Below, one piece after another: positions 1 through 7,486 of a stretch of DNA of 18,670 nucleotides. Where the stretch lies: the NCBI GenBank assembly GCA_020216655.1, contig JAIWNU010000120.1, positions 1-18,670 of the forward strand, given 5' to 3'. Source of the DNA: Treponema sp. GTDB taxonomy: Bacteria > Spirochaetota > Spirochaetia > Treponematales > Breznakiellaceae. How positions within the stretch are numbered: the stretch's first letter is position 1; each line of letters starts with the position of its first letter. Under the pieces are notes generated by a model. It saw nothing but the letters and a program-made list of their open reading frames with translations, was not told the DNA's origin and did not search any database. The position numbers and the translations under genes are program-made.

Positions 1-1923
1 AATTGCAAAAGAATCAAAGACTCGGTGGGAAAAAGCTGGTATCCCGTCGGCATATACGATGGACCCTTCGGTACTAAAAGTACCTCCATATCCTGGTTCT
101 GTACCGTCCCGATTGTCCCGGTACCAGAATTGCGTGCCCCAATCGATGAGAGCTCCCGTCCTTTTAAGGTTTGCATTTATACTTCTAGGACTAGTACCTG
201 CTTCGACAGGATTAGTAACCGAAACAGAACCATTATAGTCTCTCGTCTTATTTCCGCTGTTCCATGCAACTTCGATTCCGGTCTCACCATTTATAAGTGA
301 TTGATACACATGGCTAGTAGTTTTTCCAGTCCCTGGAATCACCAATAAGGAAAGACTTGCCTGCGGTAACCAGTATCCCAAACGGTTATCAATAGCAAAG
401 GATGCCGAGAAGGTAGTTTCTTTCCCGAAGGGCATTGAAAGTCCGATGGCTGTACTAAAAGAGCCGGCATTGCCACTATTCGAACTATAGTCCCCCAGAA
501 GTGCTAAAGAAATACCAACCGGTGTAGCTTGAGCAATCTGAGCCGCCACTTTCCAGGAAGGAATTAAAGATGTAGTTGTGTTTATAATCTGGGGAGGCGA
601 AAAGCCAGAACTCATATACTGAAATGACAATCCGAATCGGGGGATGTAGGGCTGGTATGGCAAATTAAGGCGGTATTGTAAACTGCTATTATATGCGGGA
701 GTATAAATGAGTCCTCCATCATTATAACTAACTTTGATCGCCCCATCACCATAAAAATAACCGAGAAAAGTAGCCAATTTTAGGGATATGCCACCAAGTA
801 AAACTCCAAAGCCTCCCTGTATATTTACTCCCGCTTCAAGGGTATCCGTAATACCATATCTAAAGAACGCACTCCCGATTGGTGCTATCATATCATCAGT
901 TGTCATTCCCATTCCAAAGGCGAATCGGAAATCCTGTTGTGAGAGAAGTGCCTCCTCATAAGGAATACCTATATGCTGTTCTATAGGTGGTTTACCCTCT
1001 TCTTCTATTTTGATAACCACATTATTTAGCCCCGACGCTAGTGGTAAGTCTCCAATCCTATATCTTCCTGGCCCTACGGTTGTGTTTCTTATGGTAATTC
1101 CATTAACCGAAACAAGGATTTTAGCTGTATTATTTACCACTATAAAATCTGAATCTTTTAAAATTGAAGGTTTTCGCCTTTCTGTTATAGATGACTGATC
1201 TGGCAATAGTAATGACTCTTGGTTGGAACCGATTGCGATTCCGGCAACATTGAAACGTGATTGGAAACCTGTCTGAGGGAGATCTACGGTCCCGACGGAC
1301 AACCTTACGCCAATGTTGCGGAAATCATGAATGAGCCGTAGATTCCGCAATTCCGTTTTGACAGATTGGTCTAGAATAAAAGCTGTTTCTGCTTCACTTA
1401 CCCATCCGTAAATGTTTAGAGCCCCATCAATATTAAGAGAACCTATCATATAGGGTGGAAGTTCCGAGTTTTTTTTAATACCAAATACCACATTCCCATT
1501 CAGGAAAGCCGATACTTGTGCAGGTTTTAGAATCTGCGTCATTTTTAATTGTGGTTTCTCTTCAGACCCTAAAGATTTCTCTGTCATAAATTGTGGAGGT
1601 ATTTGAATGTGAACAGTCAATGATGCAGCATCAAATTGCGTGGGAAGTCCTAAAAAACTTAAATTCTCAAGTGTTAAGTAATCTGTTTTTATTTCTCCAA
1701 TGATGGCAAAATAGTGAGACGACAAATAAGGTCGAATAATATTCAAGACCTGCTTTGTCGGTAATGTAATTTCATTGCCTTCAAGCTGGCATTCTATATC
1801 TCCCTTTGGTATGCCATTAACCACAAGTGAGATAATAGCCCAATCGGATTGGGCAAAAACAGAACCATAACAGAGTATGAGATATATTGATAAAATATAA
1901 TAAAAACTTTTACCGCTCCGCAT
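1..1923 (-). CDS. Fimbrial outer-membrane usher, archaic/sigma type (3' end beyond window)
   Basis: The minus-strand frame is open from the ATG at 1923 to the window edge (641 codons, no stop), so the C-terminal part is missing. A signal peptide (MRSGKSF, then a hydrophobic stretch ending VFAQ) is followed by an N-terminal usher domain (IISLVVNGIP). The plug region carries the usher hallmark SVNGITIRNTTVGPGRYRIG plus DL, around residues 270-297. Beta-barrel-like sequence follows, and at 620-641 the segment GSIVYADG...VFDSFAI resembles the archaic/sigma usher signature preceding the C-terminal domains. Ushers form the outer-membrane pore that receives chaperone-subunit complexes and assembles the pilus. 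The start overlaps the chaperone stop by 14 nt (1910-1923), so the two are probably translationally coupled. A tip-subunit gene would be expected further left. The assignment to the usher family is firm; the archaic/sigma subtype is less certain. Confidence 0.87.
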   Translation of the reverse strand, partial: MRSGKSFYYILSIYLILCYGSVFAQSDWAIISLVVNGIPKGDIECQLEGNEITLPTKQVLNIIRPYLSSHYFAIIGEIKTDYLTLENLSFLGLPTQFDAASLTVHIQIPPQFMTEKSLGSEEKPQLKMTQILKPAQVSAFLNGNVVFGIKKNSELPPYMIGSLNIDGALNIYGWVSEAETAFILDQSVKTELRNLRLIHDFRNIGVRLSVGTVDLPQTGFQSRFNVAGIAIGSNQESLLLPDQSSITERRKPSILKDSDFIVVNNTAKILVSVNGITIRNTTVGPGRYRIGDLPLASGLNNVVIKIEEEGKPPIEQHIGIPYEEALLSQQDFRFAFGMGMTTDDMIAPIGSAFFRYGITDTLEAGVNIQGGFGVLLGGISLKLATFLGYFYGDGAIKVSYNDGGLIYTPAYNSSLQYRLNLPYQPYIPRFGLSFQYMSSGFSPPQIINTTTSLIPSWKVAAQIAQATPVGISLALLGDYSSNSGNAGSFSTAIGLSMPFGKETTFSASFAIDNRLGYWLPQASLSLLVIPGTGKTTSHVYQSLINGETGIEVAWNSGNKTRDYNGSVSVTNPVEAGTSPRSINANLKRTGALIDWGTQFWYRDNRDGTEPGYGGTFSTEGSIVYADGIPAFSHRVFDSFAI

Positions 1924-2668
1924 TGTATGTTACACGGCCTTCGTATTGTACCCCATTTTTAGCTTCAGGATAAGGAATAAAAAACTGCCGAGTCATCCCC
2001 GCAAGGATATTTTGGCCCTCTATAGCCGCAAGGTCTGCCGTATTCAAAACAAATTTCTTTTGCCCCTCTGAATAGATATCCAGACGTGTATCAACCAAAA
2101 TTTCATGGCAACCTCCGCTATTCTGTATTCGTACTATAAAACCTGGCATACCCTTTTCAGATGCCCCCACAACAGATTGAACAGCAATAGCTGCCGGTGA
2201 AGCTTTGGGAGGAACCACATACAGTGCCCCAACATATTTAAATAGCAGTGTCAGCGCAGAGCCTTGAGATTTCTCAAAATTTACTGGAACCTGTTCTGCT
2301 ATGATACGAAAAGCCTGTTCTTTTTCCCCTACAGTGCCACCACGCCATTGAACTTTAATTGACTGCTGGCTTTCAGGTTCTACCACGAATCGAGAGGGAT
2401 ATATAAGAAAAGTTGATTCTGGAATATCCTTGTTTGTCTCCTTTCCGTCCTCTGTCATTTCCCGGGTGGTAATACGAATTCTTATCGCTATTCTTTCTTT
2501 GCTTTCGTTTACCACCTTAAAAGTTGTAATGGTTCCTGTCCCAAAATCAGAAATGGCAACACTCATTGGTTCAAAAGAGAATGTATAACCAAGTAGAACA
2601 CTAGAAAAGAAGAGAACAAAGAAAAGCATCCCCCGTAGAGGGGGGATGCTTCGATGAAGGTATAGCAT
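1910..2668 (-). CDS. Periplasmic pilus-assembly chaperone (PapD/CsuC-like)
   Basis: A 252-residue protein with an N-terminal export signal (hydrophobic core at about 14-29) and a PapD-like two-immunoglobulin-domain pattern. The mature part begins FEPMSVAISDFG, and FKVVNES is the first-strand motif. Residues 90-130 hold the archaic-chaperone signatures FLIYPSRFVVEPES and AFRIIAEQVPV, followed by YVGALYVVPP. Such chaperones bind pilins in the periplasm by donor-strand complementation and deliver them to the usher. It sits between pilin and usher and overlaps the usher start by 14 nt. The ATG at 2668 has AGGGGG 8 nt upstream. An inner ATG at 2629 (residue 14, signal MLFFVLFFSS) is possible but would lie in a hairpin arm. 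The longer start supplies the basic signal-peptide n-region and is preferred. Confidence 0.88.
   Translation of the reverse strand: MLYLHRSIPPLRGMLFFVLFFSSVLLGYTFSFEPMSVAISDFGTGTITTFKVVNESKERIAIRIRITTREMTEDGKETNKDIPESTFLIYPSRFVVEPESQQSIKVQWRGGTVGEKEQAFRIIAEQVPVNFEKSQGSALTLLFKYVGALYVVPPKASPAAIAVQSVVGASEKGMPGFIVRIQNSGGCHEILVDTRLDIYSEGQKKFVLNTADLAAIEGQNILAGMTRQFFIPYPEAKNGVQYEGRVTYNAER
2624..2651 (-). terminator. Terminator-like hairpin over the chaperone start (candidate attenuator)
   Basis: On the minus strand, AAGCATCCCCC and GGGGGATGCTT form a perfect 11-bp stem around a 6-nt loop, followed by the T-rich run TTCTTTGTTCT. This has the form of an intrinsic terminator, placed 45 nt past the pilin stop and inside codons 6-15 of the chaperone. 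Partial termination here would yield more pilin mRNA than chaperone/usher mRNA. The C-run of the stem could alternatively pair with the AGGGGG ribosome-binding site at 2677-2682. The function is inferred; the stem is seen. Confidence 0.6.
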
Positions 2669-2695
2669 CAGGCGAACCCCCTGATTAAGTTTCGG

Positions 2696-3202
2696 TTAGT
2701 TTGCGGTAATGGTAAAGGTTAATGTGTCTGAATAGGTATCTTCGTTGGGGAACAAACTTGAACCGTTAAAATTTAATACCACATCTTTTACTGTACCAGT
2801 GGCACTCGTTTTTACGGCTGAAGTGGACACTGTCGCTACTCCGCTGCTAAATGCTGCTGTAGTCCCGCCATATGAAATTGAATACGGTAGGGTATCCGTA
2901 TTGTCCGAAGCAGCTCCCTTAAAGAAAGGTGCATCAGTACCAGCTGTTTGAGCATTAGCAGAACTTACGGTAACTGTATAACCTGCCCGTTTATTACTGA
3001 TTTCTACCGCGGTGGCAATCTTCATGGATAGATTCTGAGTAAGATCTAGACTGTTAATGCCAGCTTCAGGAGTAACAATAATCTTTAAAATTGCAGGAAT
3101 AGTTCCCTGTAAAGTGATAGACGCAGTCGTCTGTGCTGCTGCCCCCATAGCAAGCCCCACGGTTAGAATAACAATAGCTGAAAGTACCTTTAATTGTTTC
3201 AT
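2696..3202 (-). CDS. Pilin / major fimbrial subunit (chaperone-usher type)
   Basis: A 168-residue exported protein: signal peptide MKQLKVLSAIVILTVGLAMG ending AAA|Q, then a Thr/Ser/Ala-rich all-beta protein ending in the alternating strand DTYSDTLTFTITAN, typical of chaperone-usher subunits. The early strand TTASITLQGTIPAI fits a donor-strand N-terminus. It has no cysteines, so it lacks the disulfide common in classical pilins. It is the first gene of the operon, 27 nt before the chaperone, which is where a major subunit usually lies. The ATG at 3202 is chosen because GGAGG sits 6 nt upstream; an in-frame TTG at 3214 would place that ribosome site inside the gene. I do not recognise a specific named family; the pilin role rests on export signal, fold pattern and operon position. 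Confidence 0.77.
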   Translation of the reverse strand: MKQLKVLSAIVILTVGLAMGAAAQTTASITLQGTIPAILKIIVTPEAGINSLDLTQNLSMKIATAVEISNKRAGYTVTVSSANAQTAGTDAPFFKGAASDNTDTLPYSISYGGTTAAFSSGVATVSTSAVKTSATGTVKDVVLNFNGSSLFPNEDTYSDTLTFTITAN

Positions 3203-3238
3203 AACAACCTCCAATAATGTATTGACTTGTATTTATTT

Positions 3239-3253
3239 GCATAAAGTGTGCCA
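3239..3253 (-). promoter_or_regulatory. Candidate sigma54 (-24/-12) promoter of the pilus operon
   Basis: The minus strand reads TGGCAC-ACTTT-ATGC. The GG and GC doublets have exactly the -24/-12 spacing of the RpoN consensus (TGGCAC-N5-TTGC), with one mismatch in the -12 box. The expected start near 3227 gives a leader of about 25 nt ending in the GGAGG of the pilin gene. No comparably good sigma70 pair was found in the same position. Confidence 0.5.
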
Positions 3254-3397
3254 TCTTATAAATATTATAGAGAAAATAGAGTAATTTATTATTTTTTAAT
3301 TTATTATATGATAAAAAGATGAATTCCGTTTTGTATGACTGTTCACTTTTTAAGTAAGTAGGTTAGACAATTATTCGACAAATATTGATAATGTTCG

Positions 3398-3416
3398 CCT
3401 AAATGGTCGATTTAGG
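3398..3416. promoter_or_regulatory. Inverted repeat between divergent operons (possible activator or operator site)
   Basis: CCTAAAT and ATTTAGG form a perfect 7-bp inverted repeat around GGTCG. It lies about 175 bp upstream of the predicted pilin start, a usual distance for a sigma54 enhancer site, and about 30 bp upstream of the -35 box of the exporter operon. Which operon it serves is not determinable from sequence. Confidence 0.35.
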
Positions 3417-3445
3417 GCCATGGAAAGAAATAAATTACTTTTGTA

Positions 3446-3472
3446 TTGACAAACTGTGCAATGAAGTTTAAT
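3446..3472 (+). promoter_or_regulatory. Probable sigma70-type promoter of the ABC exporter leader
   Basis: A perfect TTGACA at 3446-3451 is followed after 15 nt by TTTAAT at 3467-3472 (5 of 6 to TATAAT). The short spacer suggests a weak or regulated promoter. A start near 3480 would give a leader of about 275 nt before the exporter gene, containing the small ORF and terminator listed below. The 552 bp between pilin and exporter (3203-3754) hold only these control elements and the leader ORF. Confidence 0.5.
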
Positions 3473-3528
3473 GTGGATTTTATCAATCAATTCGGGAAAC
3501 CGAAAATCTAAGCAAAGGAGACCGGTGA

Positions 3529-3627
3529 ATGCGAATGTTTGCAGTTGTTGTACGCCTGTACATCGAAGCCCGGGGCATTTTTGCCTCTGTAACGCCCGGC
3601 AGCTGGCTATTCCGGTCTTTCCAATAA
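3529..3627 (+). CDS. Leader peptide of 32 residues before the ABC exporter
   Basis: A short ORF, MRMFAVVVRLYIEARG...WLFRSFQ, has a strong ribosome-binding site (AAAGGAG, 8 nt before the ATG) and ends in TAA 27 nt before an intrinsic terminator (3654-3686). Its codons 25-26 (AGC TGG, 3601-3606) are exactly complementary to CCAGCT at 3657-3662, which includes part of the 5' arm of the terminator. This geometry suggests a regulatory leader whose translation controls read-through into the exporter, as for bmrB before bmrCD in Bacillus subtilis. The peptide itself resembles nothing I recognise. It could be a chance ORF, but the ribosome site and placement argue against that. Confidence 0.55.
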   Translation: MRMFAVVVRLYIEARGIFASVTPGSWLFRSFQ

Positions 3628-3653
3628 CATATTGTTGGATTAACAAACGAATA

Positions 3654-3686
3654 GGACCAGCTCCATGGGAAGCCTGGTCCTTTTTT
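3654..3686 (+). terminator. Intrinsic terminator / attenuator in the exporter leader
   Basis: GGACCAG (3654-3660) and CTGGTCC (3674-3680) form a 7-bp GC-rich stem around a 13-nt loop, immediately followed by TTTTTT (3681-3686). It lies between the promoter and the exporter start at 3755, so it must be read through for exporter expression. A hairpin CCAATAA/TTGTTGG with a CATA loop (3621-3638, one G-T pair) precedes it and starts at the leader ORF stop codon. Confidence 0.7.
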
Positions 3687-3754
3687 ATTGTTCTATATAA
3701 ACAAAGACACGGATTAGGCTTCATCGCGCAAAACCATCTTCCGGGAGGAAGACC

Positions 3755-5605
3755 GTGTCGCAAACAAAAAAAGAAATTTACAGCATCCAGAAAAACTCGT
3801 GGCCGCCCTATGGCCGTATCGGCCTCTTGTGGAACGCATTAGGCAAACACCGGTTCCTGTACTTGGCGGGACTCTTGGCCCTGCTGTTTGAAGTGTTTTT
3901 TACTTTTATTTCCCCCATGATCGTAAAGATCACCATAGACAGCATTATCGGAACGGCGCCCCTTGTGTTACGGCTTCCATTGAACATCCTTATAGACTTA
4001 AGCGCCTATGACTCATGGAGACCCTGGCTCAGATCCCATCTGTGGGTTTCGGGGCTTGCGTTTGCGTCCATGATACTGATGCAGGCCCTGTTTAGTTTTA
4101 TCGCCTCACTTTGTATCAACATTTCTGCTGAAGAAAGTGCAAAGCGGCTTCGGGACAGGCTCTATCGGCATATCCAGTACCTACCCTATGAAACGCTGCT
4201 TAGAGCCCAGACCGGTGATTGGCTCCAGCGATGCACCTCCGATGTGGATACGGTGCGCCGGTTTTTAGCCTTTGAATTTGTGGAGCTTTTCAGGACCCTG
4301 GCCCTGGTCAGCTTTGCCTTTCCCATCATGCTTTCCTTGAGCCCCCATCTTACACTCTGGGGAAGCCTCGTGATGCCGGTCATTATTCTCTTTTCGTTTT
4401 TCTTTCAGAGAATAGTGGAACGCTTATTTCTCGTGGCCGATGAACGGGAGGGTATCCTTTCGGGCATTGTTCAGGAAAATGTAACCGGTATCCGGGTTGT
4501 TCGGGCCTTCGCCCGGCAGCAGTATGAGATTGAACGCTTTGCAAGGGCCAACAGCAGCCTGCGGGACCAGGTGTACAAATTGATATCCTGGCTCGCCTTT
4601 TACTGGGGTTTTTCAAGTTTCCTTGGGCTGCTCCAAATCGCCTTCCTGCTGGGCGCCAGTTTGCACCTCTTTGCGGGTGGAACCATTACCTTGGGCCTTT
4701 TAGTGCTGTTTTTAACCTATGAACAGCAGGTTCTTTGGCCGGTCAGGCAGTTCGGGCGGATTCTTGCGGATACGGGTAAAACAAAAGTGGCCCTTGGCCG
4801 TATTGCCGAATTGCTCGTCCTGGCAAAAGAAGAGGACCTGGTAAAGGATAATGTTCATCATAAAATTGACTGGGGCAAGGCTTCCATTGAGTTCCGGAAT
4901 GTATCCTTTACCTATCCGGATGGGACTGAGGTCCTTAAGGACGTTTCCTTTACGGTAAATCCCGGCGAGCGGCTCGCCATAGTCGGCCCTACGGGGAGCG
5001 GAAAATCTACGCTGGTCCATTTGCTTCTCCGGTTCTACGAACCAAGTGCGGGGGAAATCTTAATCGGCGGCCGCGATCTGCGGAGCATTCCGAAGGAAGA
5101 ACTCAGGAGAAATGTTTCTATCGTACTCCAGGACAGTTTCCTGTTTGGGAAAACTGTCAAGGAAAATATTGTAATAGGCCAGGATGCAATCGATGAAAAG
5201 CAGCTCGTAAAGGCTGCTGAAGTGGCGGCCTTTCATCAGGTTGCCCTCGGTTTTCAGGATGGCTATGAAACAATGGTCGGAGAACGGGGGGTAACCCTCT
5301 CAGGAGGCCAGCGCCAGCGGCTTGCCCTTGCCCGGGCTTTGCTGCGGGATGCTCCCATCCTTGTTCTGGATGACAGCCTGAGCGCGGTAGACACTGAGAC
5401 AGACCGGCTTATCCGGGAATCTATCGGAGAAGGAAATTCGACATCAATCATCATTGCCCACCGGCTTACCACCCTTGCCGAAGCGGACCAGATACTTGTT
5501 TTGGAAGCGGGCCGGGTGACCGGTCTGGGCAATCATGAAACACTGGCCGCGCAGCCGGGCTTTTACCGGCGGCTCGCAGAATTGCAGAGCGCTTTTTCGC
5601 TTTAA
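3755..5605 (+). CDS. ABC exporter half-transporter, degenerate-site subunit
   Basis: A 616-residue fusion of a six-helix exporter transmembrane domain (about 30-340) and an ABC ATPase domain (about 375-610). Visible motifs: Walker A GPTGSGKST at 411-419, Q-loop Gln459, canonical signature LSGGQ at 515-519, Walker B ILVLDD at 535-540 and H-loop His569. The catalytic glutamate after Walker B is replaced by Asp540, as in TM287-type and BmrC-type subunits, so this subunit supplies the weak nucleotide site of a heterodimer. The partner is the next gene, 23 nt downstream. The GTG start at 3755 is supported by GGGAGG upstream. Heterodimeric exporters of this family usually extrude drugs or lipophilic compounds; the substrate here is unknown. 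Confidence 0.9.
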   Translation: MSQTKKEIYSIQKNSWPPYGRIGLLWNALGKHRFLYLAGLLALLFEVFFTFISPMIVKITIDSIIGTAPLVLRLPLNILIDLSAYDSWRPWLRSHLWVSGLAFASMILMQALFSFIASLCINISAEESAKRLRDRLYRHIQYLPYETLLRAQTGDWLQRCTSDVDTVRRFLAFEFVELFRTLALVSFAFPIMLSLSPHLTLWGSLVMPVIILFSFFFQRIVERLFLVADEREGILSGIVQENVTGIRVVRAFARQQYEIERFARANSSLRDQVYKLISWLAFYWGFSSFLGLLQIAFLLGASLHLFAGGTITLGLLVLFLTYEQQVLWPVRQFGRILADTGKTKVALGRIAELLVLAKEEDLVKDNVHHKIDWGKASIEFRNVSFTYPDGTEVLKDVSFTVNPGERLAIVGPTGSGKSTLVHLLLRFYEPSAGEILIGGRDLRSIPKEELRRNVSIVLQDSFLFGKTVKENIVIGQDAIDEKQLVKAAEVAAFHQVALGFQDGYETMVGERGVTLSGGQRQRLALARALLRDAPILVLDDSLSAVDTETDRLIRESIGEGNSTSIIIAHRLTTLAEADQILVLEAGRVTGLGNHETLAAQPGFYRRLAELQSAFSL

Positions 5606-5628
5606 ATTCGCTCTAATAAGGATTACCT

Positions 5629-7446
5629 ATGTCAGAACATAATAAATTTGAAGAAAAAGAATATAGCTCCCGCTTTGATGTGGATGTGTGGAAAAAGATC
5701 TTCCGTTTCGGAAAATTCTTGTATCCCGTCATCGGGGTCCTTGTGGTCATTATGATCGGTGTGGCCATACTGGATGGAATATTTCCCCAGATGACCCGCT
5801 ATGCCATCGATACCCTTATTCCTGATCTTGGAAAACCGGGATCGGAAGGACGCATCGCAAACTTTGTAGTTCGCTACGGCTTATTAGCCCTTTTACAGGG
5901 CTTTAATGTGTGGGCCCTCATCATGGTGGCCGGTATTATCGAAGTCCGGCTCTGCCATACCCTGCGAGACAAGGCATTCCGCCGGCTTCAAGAGTTGAGT
6001 TTTTCCTACTATGACCGAACCCCGGCGGGGTGGATTATAGCCCGGATGACATCGGATGCCCAGAAACTAGGGGATACCATAGCCTGGGGTATTGTGGACC
6101 TCGTGTGGGGAACAACCATGATGATAACCATTGTCATCTTCATGATTGTCATGAACCCCCTGCTGGCCGCAATCACCCTTGTGTTTGTGCCTCCGCTTTT
6201 GCTGGTAACCTTCTGGTTCCAAAAGAGAATTCTTGCGACCCAGCGGAAATCCCGGAAGGCCAATTCAATCGTTACCGGGTTCTTTAATGAAGGGCTCCAG
6301 GGGGCCCGTACTTCCAAGGCCCTTGGTATAGAAGAACATAATTGCAGAGACTTTGCGCACAAGAGTACTACCCTGCGAGACTATGCAATCCGGGCGGCAC
6401 GACTGTCCGCCTTGTATCTTCCGATGGTTATATTCCTTGCAGCGACAGGTGCGGCCCTCGCACTGGGGGCCGGCGGCAGTTTTCTCCTTAAGGGAAGCAT
6501 CAGTGTAGGAACCCTCGTGGCTTTTGTGAATTATGCCATGATGTTTTTTGACCCCGCCCGGGAAGTTGCGCGGGTTCTTTCCGAATTCCAAGCGGCCCAG
6601 GCCAGCGCTGAGCGGCTTGTGGGGCTTATCGAGACAGAGCCTGAAATCATCGATCGTCCTGGCGCTGCGGCTTCATCTGCGGTAGTCGGCAACCTGGTTC
6701 TGGACCGTGTATCCTTCCGGTATGGGAAAGAGGGGCCCTGGATTTTTAAGGATTTCTCTTTGACAATCCCTGCAGGACAAACCCTTGCGGTGGTCGGTGA
6801 GACGGGCTGCGGAAAATCTACCCTGGTAAACCTCATGTGCCGGTTTTATGAACCAGAAGAAGGATTCATTTTGATAGACGGCCAGGACTATCGGGAACGG
6901 ACCCAGCACTGGCTCCACAGTCAGCTGGGCTATGTGCTACAGACTCCGCTCCTCTTTTCCGGTACCGTAAAGGACAATATCCGTTACGGCAGACTGGACG
7001 CGACGGATGAAGAAATATACCGGGCTGCCCGGGATGCTAATGCCCTTGGCTTTATAGAACGGCTTGAAAAGGGCTTTGATACTCCGGTCGGAGAAGGGGG
7101 CGCGCTCCTCTCGGTGGGGCAGAAACAGCTTATCAGCCTTGCCCGGGCTCTTGTAGCGGACCCCCGTATCATTGTTCTGGATGAAGCTACCAGTTCGGTG
7201 GATACCGAGACGGAGGTGCTCATACAGCACGCCATAGAACGGCTGCTTGCGGGGCGGACCAGTATCGTCATTGCCCACCGGCTTTCTACCATTCGGTCTG
7301 CGGACCGCATTATTTTGCTGGACAAGGGCAGGATTGTAGAAGATGGGAGCCATGAGGAACTCATGGCCCGCCGTGGGGCCTACTGGAAGCTCTATACCCA
7401 GCAATTCCTGGAAGAAGAAGCCTTTCTTGAGGTTTCAGGAGCCTGA
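5629..7446 (+). CDS. ABC exporter half-transporter, catalytically complete subunit
   Basis: A 605-residue inner-membrane exporter subunit with an N-terminal transmembrane domain (about 30-320) and a C-terminal ATPase domain. Walker A is GETGCGKST at 390-398, Q-loop Gln438, Walker B IIVLDE at 514-519 with the catalytic Glu519, and H-loop His550. Its signature is LSVGQ (494-498) instead of LSGGQ. Since the preceding protein lacks the Walker B glutamate but has LSGGQ, the two defects fall in the same composite ATP site. This is the standard asymmetric arrangement of TM287/288 and BmrCD-like exporters. It follows the partner gene after 23 nt with its own ribosome site (AAGGA), and a TetR-family gene follows 40 nt later. 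Confidence 0.9.
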   Translation: MSEHNKFEEKEYSSRFDVDVWKKIFRFGKFLYPVIGVLVVIMIGVAILDGIFPQMTRYAIDTLIPDLGKPGSEGRIANFVVRYGLLALLQGFNVWALIMVAGIIEVRLCHTLRDKAFRRLQELSFSYYDRTPAGWIIARMTSDAQKLGDTIAWGIVDLVWGTTMMITIVIFMIVMNPLLAAITLVFVPPLLLVTFWFQKRILATQRKSRKANSIVTGFFNEGLQGARTSKALGIEEHNCRDFAHKSTTLRDYAIRAARLSALYLPMVIFLAATGAALALGAGGSFLLKGSISVGTLVAFVNYAMMFFDPAREVARVLSEFQAAQASAERLVGLIETEPEIIDRPGAAASSAVVGNLVLDRVSFRYGKEGPWIFKDFSLTIPAGQTLAVVGETGCGKSTLVNLMCRFYEPEEGFILIDGQDYRERTQHWLHSQLGYVLQTPLLFSGTVKDNIRYGRLDATDEEIYRAARDANALGFIERLEKGFDTPVGEGGALLSVGQKQLISLARALVADPRIIVLDEATSSVDTETEVLIQHAIERLLAGRTSIVIAHRLSTIRSADRIILLDKGRIVEDGSHEELMARRGAYWKLYTQQFLEEEAFLEVSGA

Positions 7447-7451
7447 GGCCC

Positions 7452-7485
7452 TTGATATTTACTGTTAACATCGTTAACTTTAACG
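7452..7485 (+). promoter_or_regulatory. tetR promoter with nested palindromic operator
   Basis: TTGATA (7452-7457) and TAACTT (7475-7480) are spaced by 17 nt. Overlapping them are two palindromes: GTTAAC-ATC-GTTAAC (7464-7478) and CGTTAA-CT-TTAACG (7472-7485). Palindromes across -35/-10 are typical of autorepressing TetR-family operators. The predicted transcript would start about at the ATG at 7487, which has no Shine-Dalgarno sequence, so the mRNA may be leaderless. Confidence 0.5.
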
Positions 7486-7486
7486 C

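Noticed and set aside
3203..3214. TTG start four codons upstream for the pilin (MEVV)
   Set aside because: Those codons are the GGAGG ribosome site itself; the ATG at 3202 is correctly spaced.
3371..3842. Two overlapping ORFs (minus 3371-3763 and plus 3471-3842) in the exporter leader
   Set aside because: Both run across the terminator and promoter elements and show no protein-like pattern. The short ORF 3529-3627 has the only strong ribosome site.
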